Below, piece after piece: positions 1 through 7,651 of a stretch of DNA of 34,976 nt. The position numbers were made by a program, and so were the translations under genes. Each line of letters starts with the position of its first letter. Within the stretch, counting starts at the first letter, position 1. The notes under the pieces are model-generated. The model was not told the origin of the DNA. It searched no databases and saw only the letters and a program-made list of their open reading frames with translations. This stretch comes from JABDGZ01 sp964483785 (lineage in GTDB: Bacteria > Omnitrophota > Gorgyraeia > Zapsychrales > Fredricksoniimonadaceae): NCBI GenBank assembly GCA_964483785.1, contig CAZACW010000018.1:1-34976 (forward strand), given 5' to 3'.

Positions 1-50
1 CTATCACACGGGGCCTACCGTCCTTGCCGGCGGGGCCCGATGGCTGCGAT

Positions 51-71
51 GCCGACGCTGGCAGCGTCGGC
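51..71. repeat. Short GC-rich inverted repeat
   Basis: A perfect 9-bp inverted repeat (GCCGACGCT, 3-nt loop, AGCGTCGGC). It has no T-tract on either side, so I do not call it a terminator. It lies just upstream of the small gene that starts at 115. I see nothing else in bases 1-114 beyond a possible weak minus-10 (TACAAT near 88). Confidence 0.4.
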
Positions 72-114
72 CGGGGGCAATTCCTGATACAATCTCATCC
101 TGACAGGTTGTCCG

Positions 115-374
115 ATGCTTCATCTACCACCTTGCATCCGAATCCCGTTCCTCGCAGCGGGCCTTTCCTTCACGCTGATCGTGCCACCGCACGTCGGCGG
201 CCATGCTGCCGCAGGCGAGGTCAGGACCAAGGACGGAACGGTCCTGCGCGGCGATGCCAAGGAGGTCGAAACGTCGAACAGAAAACCGCCCAAGACACCG
301 AAGAGCGCAGGCAAAAATTGATGGATGACATGAGGCAAAAAATGGAAGACATGCAGCAAAGGAGCCGGCCTTAA
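115..374 (+). pseudogene. Small secreted protein gene with an apparent frameshift
   Basis: Two overlapping frames read as halves of one protein. The frame starting at 115 gives a hydrophobic, signal-like N-terminus (MLHLPPCIRIPFLAAG...) followed by RTKDGTVLRGDAKEVE. It then turns into a short Pro/Lys-rich tail that stops at 321. The neighbouring frame, from about 270 to 374, gives a charged, probably helical segment (QKTAQDTEERRQKLMDD, then MRQKMEDMQQRSRP) ending at 372-374. A shift of one base near 265-285 would join them into a protein of about 85 residues: signal peptide, a KDG-containing beta-type segment and a coiled-coil tail. I recognise no family. It could be a decaying gene or a sequencing indel. 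It converges on the Flp pilin gene, and the two stop codons overlap. Confidence 0.45.
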
Positions 375-547
375 AGCTTAATCTGGCTGTTGATATTGTC
401 GATTTGATTGACGACGCTGTCCAAGGTCGCGTTGAGCGCCGCGGGCAAGGGGCTTTGGGCCGAAGCGAAAAAGTAGAGGCCGACCAAAAGCACCGCGGTC
501 ACCAGCAATAAATATTCGACGATGTTTTGTCCCCGGGAGTCCTTCAT
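371..547 (-). CDS. Flp/type IVb-like pilin
   Basis: The 58-residue product has the class III prepilin layout: a short basic leader (MKDSRG), then QNIVEY and a long hydrophobic helix (LLLVTAVLLVGLYFFAS), then a short polar tail. Prepilin peptidase would be expected to cut after the Gly of RG, leaving Gln at position 1 and the conserved Glu at +5 (QNIVE). Such pilins form tight-adherence or Flp pili, but no tad secretion or assembly genes are in this window. I chose the ATG at 547 because it gives a typical leader; an in-frame ATG at 565 would add six residues. Neither start has a good Shine-Dalgarno sequence, so the gene may be translated by coupling to the gene ending at 592. It is the last gene of the minus-strand cluster. 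Confidence 0.72.
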   Translation of the reverse strand: MKDSRGQNIVEYLLLVTAVLLVGLYFFASAQSPLPAALNATLDSVVNQIDNINSQIKL

Positions 548-591
548 AAAGGAAATATAACACATTCTCGGGGTATGGGCAATGCATTCTC

Positions 592-1077
592 CTACTTGTA
601 CACCTTGTCCCCCACCGCCACGATTTTATCGACCTTAAGACCGATCAACTGCCCTTTCTTGGCCACTTTAACGTCTTCACTTTCGATCTGCATGGACCAG
701 ACCTTTTGGACAAATTTGGTCTTGGGGCCGCGGATGGTCAGCTTGTCGCCGATGAGGATCGACCCATGCGTCAATTTGACCACACAGACCTTGATGCGGT
801 CAAAATAATGGGTGATGCTCCCTGCCTCGACGAGGGAAGGGTCCAGCGCCTCTGCTTTGGGGGCTTTGGCCGCAGGGGCCTGGCCCCTGCCTTTTAAGGG
901 AGCTGCTGCCTTTGGCTTGCGCCGTTGATCAGGCCTGGCCGCGGGTTTCTTCTTGGCTGTTTTTTTCGGGGGCTTTTTGACGGTTTTCCGTCGGGAAGCG
1001 GAGGGCTTCCGGCGCGAGGGCTTGATCCAAAACACCTCTTTGAGAACATCCACGATGGTCCGCAGCATGGCTGGCAA
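592..1077 (-). CDS. Basic-tailed protein with EF-Tu domain 2-like beta barrel
   Basis: The 161-residue protein is in two parts. Residues 1-18 (MPAMLRTIVDVLKEVFWI) could form an amphipathic helix, and residues 19-70 are extremely rich in Lys, Arg, Pro and Ala. Residues 84-161 (GSITHYFDRIKVCVVKL..., GDKLTIRGPKTKFVQKV, VWSMQIESEDV, GQLIGLKVD, VGDKVYK) follow the pattern of the small beta barrel of EF-Tu domain 2 and related stand-alone barrels. The tail suggests binding to nucleic acid or to an acidic partner. The function is unknown; a link to translation would be only an inference from the fold. It sits 7 bp after the DUF4870-like gene and 26 bp before the pilin gene, so it is probably co-transcribed with both. 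Confidence 0.6.
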   Translation of the reverse strand: MPAMLRTIVDVLKEVFWIKPSRRKPSASRRKTVKKPPKKTAKKKPAARPDQRRKPKAAAPLKGRGQAPAAKAPKAEALDPSLVEAGSITHYFDRIKVCVVKLTHGSILIGDKLTIRGPKTKFVQKVWSMQIESEDVKVAKKGQLIGLKVDKIVAVGDKVYK

Positions 1078-1084
1078 GGGCCTT

Positions 1085-1408
1085 TTAGAGTGTTATTTTC
1101 TCGGCGATCCCGGCGACCACGGGCAAGGCCACGGATTGGCCGCGGATCGCCGCCACCATTCCCCACAAGGAAAATCCGCACAGGACAAAAAGCAGGGGCC
1201 TGAAGATCCAGGGAAAAATAATGCTGATGACTAAGGCGCCGGCCTCGCCCACAAACAGCACCAGGCCCTGGCGGCCGTGGCCGAGCACAAAGGCGTTATT
1301 TTTTTTGAGGATCAAAGGGATGATGCAGAATATGGAAAGATAGGCCAGGACCGCGTACATTTTACCGTCAAGCACTTCATCCTTGGTAAAGCCGGCCTTG
1401 GGGGCCAT
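1085..1408 (-). CDS. Small multi-pass membrane protein (DUF4870/Tic20-like)
   Basis: The 107-residue protein has three or four hydrophobic helices, roughly residues 18-36, 50-64, 66-84 and 88-100. The start resembles DUF4870-type proteins: a polar N-terminus, then MYAVLAYLSIFCIIPLILKK, then a loop ending in FVLGHGRQGLVLFV, where those proteins usually have an H-x-x-Q-type motif. The function of that family is not established. The start overlaps the stop of the ParA-CBM gene at position 1408, which implies translational coupling and a shared operon. Confidence 0.6.
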   Translation of the reverse strand: MAPKAGFTKDEVLDGKMYAVLAYLSIFCIIPLILKKNNAFVLGHGRQGLVLFVGEAGALVISIIFPWIFRPLLFVLCGFSLWGMVAAIRGQSVALPVVAGIAEKITL

Positions 1409-2550
1409 CAGGCCTTCACCTCAATCAGGGAATTGATGTCCCCGAAGGAATTGCGCTCAATGTTGGTATTGGAAGGGTCTTCCTGCCATTTGCCGTCGAC
1501 GATAAACTGGTATTTATAGGTGCCGGGCCTAAGGTTCACCTTCAGGCTCCAGGTGCCCTCCTGGTTGTTCATGCGGCAGTTTTCATCCAGGGACCAGTCG
1601 TTGAAGGAGCCGGTGACATAAACGGACTTGGCCTGGGGGGCCTTCAGGACAAAGGTGGCGGAACTTAAGAACGCCGCGGTCTCCACTTCGATCAGCTCCT
1701 GCATGCGCTCGGAAGGCGTGTAAGCGGGCGCCTGGGGTTGCGCGGTCTTGGGCTGGAGCGGGGCTTGCGCAGCTTCGGGCTGGGCCGCCTTCTTGCGGTC
1801 CAGGGTGAGGATTTCGCGGGCCAGGCCCATATAGTCTTTTGAACCGCGGCAGTATTTGTCGTATTTGATCACGGCCTCGCCCATCACCGCGGCCTCTTTG
1901 AGCTTCACATTGACATGCACAATGGTGTCAAAGAGCATGCCGTTGAATTTTTCCTTCATTTTGCCCAGCATAGTGAAGGAATGCCGCAGGCGCGAGTCGA
2001 ACATGGTGACTAAGACCCTGGGCACGACCGGATGGTTGAGCCGCTCGCGGATCAGGTGCGTGATGTCCATCAGATGGTCCACGCCCTGCATGGAAAAGCG
2101 GCTGGTCTCAACCGGTATGATAAGCTCGTCGCTGGCGCGGATGGCATTGACGGTCAAAAAGCCAAGGCTGGGCGGGCAGTCGATCAGCACATAGTCATAC
2201 ACATCCTTGATCTCGCCGATGATTTCCACGAGCTTCAGCTCCCGGCCGATTTCATCCGCCAGTTCCTGTTCCAGGGTGCCCACCAGGACATTGGAGGGCA
2301 CGATGTCAAACTGCCGCTCCAAAGATTTGATGATGTCCTTGATTTTGAGCTTGTGCGGGGTGAGCTTGGAAATGCAGTTGTACAGGCTGTTCTGGTCCTC
2401 CACATTCAAGCCTAAGGTGGCATGGGCCTGGGGGTCGAGGTCGATCAGCAGGGTCTTCTGCCCGTTGGCCCCGAGGGTCGAGGCCAGGTTGATCGCCGTC
2501 GTGGTTTTGCCGCAGCCGCCCTTTTGGTTCGCGATGGAAATGATTTTCAT
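1408..2550 (-). CDS. ParA-family ATPase fused to an AMPK/CBM48-type glycan-binding domain
   Basis: Residues 1-250 are a ParA/MinD-superfamily ATPase. They carry a deviant Walker A, KGGCGKTT (10-17), with the signature first Lys; a Walker A' LIDLDPQ (35-41); and a Walker B LIDCPP (122-127). A Pro/Ala/Gln-rich linker covers about 253-290. Residues 298-380 match the AMPK-beta/isoamylase N-terminal carbohydrate-binding fold: VTGSFNDWS (312-320), PGTYKYQFIVDGKW (342-355), EDPSN, then GDINSLIEV at the end. Compared with mammalian AMPK-beta, the two ligand-contacting Trp positions (NDW, DGKW) and the late Asn are present, while the Lys of the YKF motif is Gln. Glycan binding is therefore plausible but unproven. 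Canonical ParA proteins lack such a tail, and no parB or parS is visible here. The gene follows a membrane protein with a beta-sandwich domain and overlaps the downstream membrane-protein gene. Confidence 0.88.
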   Translation of the reverse strand: MKIISIANQKGGCGKTTTAINLASTLGANGQKTLLIDLDPQAHATLGLNVEDQNSLYNCISKLTPHKLKIKDIIKSLERQFDIVPSNVLVGTLEQELADEIGRELKLVEIIGEIKDVYDYVLIDCPPSLGFLTVNAIRASDELIIPVETSRFSMQGVDHLMDITHLIRERLNHPVVPRVLVTMFDSRLRHSFTMLGKMKEKFNGMLFDTIVHVNVKLKEAAVMGEAVIKYDKYCRGSKDYMGLAREILTLDRKKAAQPEAAQAPLQPKTAQPQAPAYTPSERMQELIEVETAAFLSSATFVLKAPQAKSVYVTGSFNDWSLDENCRMNNQEGTWSLKVNLRPGTYKYQFIVDGKWQEDPSNTNIERNSFGDINSLIEVKA

Positions 2551-2581
2551 AAATGATGGTCCCCGCCCTTTGGTTGGTTGA

Positions 2582-3160
2582 TCAGTTCGAAAATGAGACC
2601 CCGTCGATCAACAGCGTCCCCCGCCTGAAATCCACGTTCCAGGCCTCCAGCACAAAGGAAACATTGGTGATCGTCGTCCAGTCTGTCAAATTCAGCTTTT
2701 CAAAAGGGACGCTCGCCTTCTGCCAGAGCGACCCCACGTTTTGGATGTAATAAATCGCCTGCTCGTTCTTCTGGTTGGCAACAACCACCTTCACGATCCC
2801 GGGATAGGCCCCGTCCATGCCCCGCAGGCTGACATTCAGGGCCTTGTACTTGGACACGTCCTTGTTGGGGATGCTCAGCACAAATGTCTTCGTCGCCGGG
2901 TAAGGGTCATTCAAGTCGTAGCTCAAACGGATGGGCTCGTTGTTAAGCGCGTAAAAGACCTGGGATTTCAGGCCCGCCCGGCGCGTCAAGAAGGCCGTAA
3001 AGCCGTACACCGTCGAGATCGTGATCACGGCGGTGATCACGATGTTGATGACCCACAGCGAGCGGTTGACCGGCTTCGGCGGGGCCTTCTTGGGCGAAAC
3101 GTTTTCACGCTTGCCTAAATAGACCTTGGCAAGGTGATCATATATTTCATCGCGGGTCAT
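2582..3160 (-). CDS. Bitopic membrane protein with a galactose-binding-like beta-sandwich
   Basis: The 192-residue protein has a cytoplasmic N-terminus (MTRDEIYDHLAKVYLGKR, then a Lys/Pro-rich stretch), one membrane helix at about residues 34-56 (LWVINIVITAVITISTVYGF), and an outside domain of about 130 residues. That domain resembles a CIA30/CBM11-type galactose-binding-like sandwich: a FYALNNEPIRLSYDLND strand, VSLRGMDGAYPGIVKVVV, WQKASVPFEKLNLTDW, and a closing GTLLIDGVSFSN. I chose the ATG at 3160 because a GGGGAAG ribosome-binding site lies just upstream; an upstream in-frame ATG at 3199 lacks one. It ends 31 bp before the ParA-CBM gene, so both proteins may be made together, one facing outward and one cytoplasmic. 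Its ligand is unknown. Confidence 0.6.
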   Translation of the reverse strand: MTRDEIYDHLAKVYLGKRENVSPKKAPPKPVNRSLWVINIVITAVITISTVYGFTAFLTRRAGLKSQVFYALNNEPIRLSYDLNDPYPATKTFVLSIPNKDVSKYKALNVSLRGMDGAYPGIVKVVVANQKNEQAIYYIQNVGSLWQKASVPFEKLNLTDWTTITNVSFVLEAWNVDFRRGTLLIDGVSFSN

Positions 3161-3343
3161 GCGGGCACTTCCCCCGGAATACTTGAAACATGTTAACAAT
3201 GGATGAAATCAAAATGAAGACCTGATATTTATCATAACAAAGAAAACATAAATGGAAACGATAATGTCAAAAATTTTTTTAAGAAAGACGGCGCGGCGGC
3301 GGTTAGAGGTCAACAGCGACGAGAAAAATAATTTTTTATAAAT

Positions 3344-3372
3344 AAAAACCCCCGTCCCAAACGGGACGGGGG
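3344..3372 (-). terminator. Rho-independent terminator of the porin gene
   Basis: On the minus strand a perfect 10-bp stem (CCCCCGTCCC / GGGACGGGGG with a GTTT loop) is followed by TTTTTATTTAT. It begins 24 bp after the porin stop codon. The remaining bases to 3161 are AT-rich and must carry the promoter of the 3160 gene. A TTGACA occurs near 3260, but I find no convincing minus-10 at normal spacing. Confidence 0.9.
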
Positions 3373-3396
3373 CAGGTAAAACAAACGCAACCGATG

Positions 3397-4926
3397 TTAG
3401 AATTTCACAGCCACATCGGCAAGGGCTTGCTGGGCGATGTTGTTGTTGTTGCTGGTAAACGCATCGCCGGGGACGAACCAGCCAAAATTGACACCGAACG
3501 TCACATCTTCGGTGTAATTGTAGACGAAGTTCACGTCCCATTCATTGCCTAAGGCCCTGTTACGGTTGACCTTGACCTGCTCGACGATCGGCACCGCACC
3601 GCCATCCGGCTGGAACAAATACAGCGGATTGTTGCCGGTATTGTCGAAATTCTCGGCAGACCACAGACCGTTCCAGGTCAGGGAAGCCGTCACATCTTCG
3701 ATCGGGTTGATGGAACCGCCGACGGAGACGATATGCAGGTTGCTCAAGGGGAACAGGGTGTTGTAGATGGTGCCTGAACCCTGGTTCTCATTGAACGGAT
3801 CCCAGGCGGAGAAGGTCTTGGCTGAACCAACCCCGTCTTTACCGTTATTGGTGAAAGCGTTCTTATCACCGGAAACATAGGTGTAAGAGGCGTTCATGGT
3901 CGGCTTGTATTTTTCCATGACCGGGATAGCATAGCTGGTCATGAACTGGGCTGCCATGGCACTGCGGCGCTCAGATTCCTGAGCAGCACCGTTAAAGACG
4001 GTGTGGCGGCCGAGCTGCCAGGCCACTTCGCCCTGCACATTCAATCCCTTGATGGGATTGGTGCTGGCGCGCAAGCCAGGGACCCACAACGAATCGCCTT
4101 TGTCTTGGGTCAAGCATGCACCTGTACCCATGGTACAAGCGACACTCTCAAGATCAAAGTCAGAACCGTTGTTATGTCCATTGAAACGGCTGAACATGTA
4201 AACTTCACCAACCGTGTTCATGGCATCATTCATTTGATAATTGGCGTTGACGCCGAAAACATCGGAACTGGTTTCTTTGGAACCGGCGTTGCCGTTGACC
4301 ACATTTTGAGTATTCTTGAAATACAACAAGTCAATGGTCAATGGCTTGTAATCCAAGACAGCCTTGACGCCGTCATAGGATGTTCTCATGGTCAGGTCCT
4401 GGGCGATACCGGCCAAATCACCTGTGGCCTGGTTATTGACACCGCCGTCACCCAAGATCAGGCCGTTGCCGTAATTGAAAACTTGGCGGCCGACAGTCAC
4501 GGTCAAGGGTGAATACAGGAACTCACGCAGGGTGAGGTTGGCCAGGTACAGCTGGACGTCGGTATTTTCAGCCTGAGTTGTAATGGCTGAAATATGACCT
4601 TCACCGCCCCAGGCGCGTTCGTTGATCAAACCCACGGTTGTGGACACATTGTCGCTTAAATCAGCGTCAATGCGCACGCGGGTCTGGGTAATGAACACGT
4701 TCTGCTTTTTCAATCCGGCTGGAGAAAAGCAGTCATTACCGGGTACGGTAGGGTCGCACGCAGTACCCCCGTTATTTGAATTTTCAAGCTTGGTCAACCC
4801 TAAGTTGAAGGTATTGCGGTCAATGAAGGTAGATGTGATGTCCCCGCTGACCTTCACGTTCTGGATCGCGGCGAAGGCAGGAGAGGCCAACACAACCATC
4901 ACTGCTGCTGCTAATAATTTTTTCAT
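3397..4926 (-). CDS. Outer-membrane beta-barrel porin, alginate-export-like
   Basis: The 509-residue protein starts with a classical signal peptide (MKKLLAAAVMVVLASPAFA, cut after AFA). The rest has alternating strands rich in aromatic, Gly and Asn residues, and it ends in VKF with the C-terminal Phe expected for a BAM-inserted barrel. The segment VTVGRQVFNYGNGLILGDGGVNNQA followed by a run describing DGVKAVLDYKPLTIDLLYFK is the pattern seen in alginate_exp (PF13372-like) porins. The substrate cannot be read from the sequence. GGGAG seven bases before the ATG supports the start. The gene is monocistronic: its own promoter lies at 5115-5143 and a strong terminator follows. Confidence 0.8.
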   Translation of the reverse strand: MKKLLAAAVMVVLASPAFAAIQNVKVSGDITSTFIDRNTFNLGLTKLENSNNGGTACDPTVPGNDCFSPAGLKKQNVFITQTRVRIDADLSDNVSTTVGLINERAWGGEGHISAITTQAENTDVQLYLANLTLREFLYSPLTVTVGRQVFNYGNGLILGDGGVNNQATGDLAGIAQDLTMRTSYDGVKAVLDYKPLTIDLLYFKNTQNVVNGNAGSKETSSDVFGVNANYQMNDAMNTVGEVYMFSRFNGHNNGSDFDLESVACTMGTGACLTQDKGDSLWVPGLRASTNPIKGLNVQGEVAWQLGRHTVFNGAAQESERRSAMAAQFMTSYAIPVMEKYKPTMNASYTYVSGDKNAFTNNGKDGVGSAKTFSAWDPFNENQGSGTIYNTLFPLSNLHIVSVGGSINPIEDVTASLTWNGLWSAENFDNTGNNPLYLFQPDGGAVPIVEQVKVNRNRALGNEWDVNFVYNYTEDVTFGVNFGWFVPGDAFTSNNNNIAQQALADVAVKF

Positions 4927-5080
4927 TGCATTCTCCCAAGAATTTAGGAAAAGTTTATATGTATATATCTAGGTGTCTATTGGCCTAGGATAATGACAAT
5001 ATAGACCCCAAATGATGATCTCCAACCGTTCTATCTCATCCCCCCTTTCTCGGTCATGCCTGAAATCATCAGGGTGAAAT

Positions 5081-5104
5081 TGATAGGAAATCGCTTTCCT
5101 ATCA
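5081..5104 (-). promoter_or_regulatory. Hairpin at the 5' end of the porin leader
   Basis: A perfect 10-bp stem (TGATAGGAAA / TTTCCTATCA, 4-nt loop) sits three to four bases after the transcription start predicted from the upstream promoter. A smaller stem (CCTGA / TCAGG) follows at 5059-5073. The leader is about 180 nt. A stem at the extreme 5' end is the arrangement known to stabilise E. coli ompA mRNA; here that role is inference. There is no T-tract, so it is not a terminator for phoU. Confidence 0.5.
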
Positions 5105-5114
5105 GGTTGCGGCT

Positions 5115-5143
5115 ATTCTGCCATGCGTGCAAGGCCGTGTCAA
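5115..5143 (-). promoter_or_regulatory. Sigma-70-type promoter for the porin at 3397-4926
   Basis: TTGACA (5143-5138), a 17-bp spacer, then CAGAAT (5120-5115). The minus-35 is a perfect consensus match and the minus-10 matches four of six. Expected start near 5108. It lies between phoU and the porin, so it separates the porin from the phosphate operon. The interval 4927-5204 holds this promoter, the leader hairpins and no gene. Confidence 0.6.
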
Positions 5144-5204
5144 GAAAAATTAAGAAAATTTTAATGATGTGGAGGCTGGCGGGGCTAAAAAAGGGGGTGA
5201 AAGG

Positions 5205-5873
5205 CTATGAAATGGTCACGCCGTTGTGTCCGTGGTGCTTAATGTCCTTGCCGTTGACGATATAGACCACTTCTTCCGCTATATTAGTGGAAAGATCAGC
5301 GATCCGCTCCAGGTTATGGGCGATTCTCATCAGCGCCAAAGCCCTTGGAATCACGTCTTTTTTGCCTTTCATGATGTCGGTCAGGTCCTTGAGGATCTTA
5401 TCCCCTGCCTTATCCACGATATCGTCCCGGTCGCAGACCCTTTGGGCCAGGTCTATGTCCTCATTGACAAAGGCATTGATGCTGTCCTTCATCATGGATA
5501 CCGTGTTTTCCCCCATGGCGCGCATATCATCGTAAGAGCCTAAAAAGGGGTTGGCAATAAGGTACAGGCCGCTTTCGGAGATGTTAACAGCATGGTCTGC
5601 CATGCGTTCCAGGTCCTTGTTCATCTTAATGATCATGATGACAAAGCGCAGGTCCCTGGCCACAGGCTCATATTGGGCTATGGTCTGCACACACAGCTCA
5701 TCGATGGAACGGTCAAAGGCATTCACCCGGGGTTCCTGGTTCTTGACCACCTGATAGAGCATGTCCGGGTTCTTTTCCAGGAGGCCCCGCATACTGCGGG
5801 TGATCATATCTTCCACCAGGCCGGCATCCTGGATCAATTGATGCTTTAATTCCGTGATTTTTTCCCTGAGCAT
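5205..5873 (-). CDS. phoU: Phosphate transport system regulatory protein PhoU
   Basis: The 222-residue all-helical protein has the usual PhoU length and two-fold repeat. Each half carries the metal-coordinating pattern E/D-x-x-x-R-x-x-D: for example EPRVNAFDRSIDELC and LAQRVCDRDDIVDKAGDKIL, with RMADHAVNISE and RIADLSTNIAEEVVY at matching positions. PhoU links the Pst transporter to the PhoR kinase and keeps the Pho regulon off when phosphate is plentiful. AGGAG seven bases before the ATG at 5873 sets the start. It is the last gene of the pst operon, 42 bp after pstB. No phoB or phoR is in the window. Confidence 0.95.
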   Translation of the reverse strand: MLREKITELKHQLIQDAGLVEDMITRSMRGLLEKNPDMLYQVVKNQEPRVNAFDRSIDELCVQTIAQYEPVARDLRFVIMIIKMNKDLERMADHAVNISESGLYLIANPFLGSYDDMRAMGENTVSMMKDSINAFVNEDIDLAQRVCDRDDIVDKAGDKILKDLTDIMKGKKDVIPRALALMRIAHNLERIADLSTNIAEEVVYIVNGKDIKHHGHNGVTIS

Positions 5874-5915
5874 TCAAAACTCCTAAATTAAATCTATAAT
5901 AAAATATTAAAGGGA

Positions 5916-6767
5916 CTAACCAAACCTGCCAGTGATGTAATCTTCCGTGATCTTACTGGACGGTTTTGTAAAGAAATCCGAGGTTTTGGTGAATTCAATG
6001 ATCTGGCCATGCATTAAAAAGGCGGTTTTGTCCGAAACCCTGGCTGCCTGCTGCATATTATGAGTGACAATGACAATAGTGTATTCATCCTTCAGGGTCC
6101 CCATCAGCTCCTCAATACGGGAGGTGGCTATAGGGTCCAGGGCAGAACAAGGCTCATCCATCAGGATGATCTCAGGGTCCACGGCAATGGCCCGGGCAAT
6201 GCACAGGCGCTGCTGCTGGCCCCCGGAAAGCGACAAGGCGCTTTTGCCCAAATGGTCCTTGACCTCATCCCACAAGGCGGCGCGCTTAAGGCTTTTTTCC
6301 ACCACTTCCTTGAGGATCTTCTGGTCCCTGATCCCAACTATTTTAAGGCCGTAAGCAATATTGTCAAATATAGATTTTGGAAACGGCGTGGATTTTTGAA
6401 ACACCATGCCCACCTTGCGCCTTAAACCGACCACGTCCAGGCCTTTGTCGTAGATATTGACGCCGTCGACCAAGACCTCGCCCTCAACGCGGGAGCCGGG
6501 TATCAGGTCATTCATGCGGTTGAAGATGCGGATCAAGGTGGATTTGCCGCAGCCCGAGGGGCCGATCATGGCCACGATCTGCCGGGGATCGACCGTCATG
6601 GAAATGTTCTTCAAGGCCTGTTGTTCGCCGTAATAGAAATTCAGGTTTTTGACCTTGATGCTCCCTTGTTGGTTCATAACAGTGGTCTCTTGGTTGGCAT
6701 CGCCGCCGGCAGCAGGCGAAACGGTTTTAGGTGAAACAATTTCCGGTTTTTTGAAGGTCAAAGGCAT
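5916..6767 (-). CDS. pstB: Phosphate ABC transporter ATP-binding protein PstB
   Basis: The cytoplasmic ATPase of the high-affinity phosphate importer. It has Walker A GPSGCGKST, the Q-loop VFQKSTPFPKS (its PFP.S pattern is typical of PstB), signature LSGGQQQRL, Walker B IILMDEPCSALDP and the switch His in IVIVTHN. A nonstandard N-terminal extension of about 30 residues (MPLTFKKPEIVSPKTVSP...) precedes the usual start. I chose the ATG at 6767 because GGGGAA lies nine bases upstream and the ATG falls just after the pstA stop. An internal ATG at 6677 would give a standard-length PstB, so the extension could be untranslated. Confidence 0.95.
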   Translation of the reverse strand: MPLTFKKPEIVSPKTVSPAAGGDANQETTVMNQQGSIKVKNLNFYYGEQQALKNISMTVDPRQIVAMIGPSGCGKSTLIRIFNRMNDLIPGSRVEGEVLVDGVNIYDKGLDVVGLRRKVGMVFQKSTPFPKSIFDNIAYGLKIVGIRDQKILKEVVEKSLKRAALWDEVKDHLGKSALSLSGGQQQRLCIARAIAVDPEIILMDEPCSALDPIATSRIEELMGTLKDEYTIVIVTHNMQQAARVSDKTAFLMHGQIIEFTKTSDFFTKPSSKITEDYITGRFG

Positions 6768-6772
6768 CGCAG

Positions 6773-7651
6773 CTATTTCCCCGCGGTCCAGCGGCTGCGG
6801 CGCATCACATAATACTGGGCCCAGCCGTTGATCAAAAACACCATTAAGATAAGGACAATGGCCCCGGCCCAGGCCTGGCGGTGCCAATCTTCAAAAGGCG
6901 ATATCGCGTAGGTGAAGACCTGCAAAGGCAGGGCCGAGATGGGCTGGGTCAGGGAATGCTGCCAATAACGGTTGCCGAAAGCTGTAAACAAAAGCGGCGC
7001 GGTCTCACCGGCCACCCTGGCCAGGGCCACCATGATCCCGGTCGTGATGCCGGCCAAGGCCGCGGGAACGACAATGTCTATGATCACCCGCCATTTGGGA
7101 ACGCCCAGGGCCAGCCCCGCTTCCCTTAATTGCGAGGGCACCATCTTGACAAATTGTTCGCTGGTGCGTGAAATCATGGGGATCATCATGATGCCTAAGG
7201 AAAATCCGCCGGAAAGCGCGGAAAAGCCGTGCATGGGCAGCACGCAGATGATATAGGCGAAGATCCCGTAGACGATGGACGGTATGCCGTTCATCACATC
7301 CGCCATAAACCGGACAATATGGGCAAAGCGCATCTGGGCGTATTCGCTTAAATACACGCCCGCGCCAAGGCCGATGGGCACGCCGACGCAGACCGCCAGG
7401 CCCAGCAAGGTGATGGTGCCTAAAATGCCGTTGGCCATGCCCCCGCCTTTTTCACCCACGGGTTTGGGCAGATGGGTGAAAAAGTCCAAATTCAACGAGG
7501 TGATGCCTTTGACGAACAGATGGGCCAGCACATTAAAAAGAATAAAAAGAATGCTGACCGCGCACAAGCAAAGGACATACACCATGGCCGTGTCCCAGAT
7601 GGCGCGTCTGGAACGGGTGCGGTCAAAAGCTGTGAGGATCAACTCGCTCAT
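6773..7651 (-). CDS. pstA: Phosphate ABC transporter permease PstA
   Basis: The 292-residue permease has six predicted membrane helices and the type I ABC permease coupling loop (EAGLALGVPKWRVIIDIVVPAALAGI). The GMANGILGTI and IPSIVYGIFAY segments are typical of PstA. It pairs with PstC to form the inner-membrane channel. The start at 7651 overlaps the pstC stop as ATGA, which argues for coupling; an earlier in-frame ATG inside pstC is less likely. Confidence 0.95.
   Translation of the reverse strand: MSELILTAFDRTRSRRAIWDTAMVYVLCLCAVSILFILFNVLAHLFVKGITSLNLDFFTHLPKPVGEKGGGMANGILGTITLLGLAVCVGVPIGLGAGVYLSEYAQMRFAHIVRFMADVMNGIPSIVYGIFAYIICVLPMHGFSALSGGFSLGIMMIPMISRTSEQFVKMVPSQLREAGLALGVPKWRVIIDIVVPAALAGITTGIMVALARVAGETAPLLFTAFGNRYWQHSLTQPISALPLQVFTYAISPFEDWHRQAWAGAIVLILMVFLINGWAQYYVMRRSRWTAGK

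Noticed and set aside
51..71. Terminator at the left edge
   Set aside because: The stem is good but there is no T-tract on either strand.
1408..2550. TadZ/CpaE identity for the ParA protein, given the nearby pilin
   Set aside because: The intact KGGCGKTT motif and lack of an N-terminal receiver-like domain fit ordinary ParA better, and no other tad gene is present.
5125..5145. Sigma-54-like sequence TTGACACGGCCTTGCA before the porin
   Set aside because: The -24 element has GA instead of GG and the spacing to GC is 9 rather than 10 bases. The TTGACA-17-CAGAAT reading fits better.
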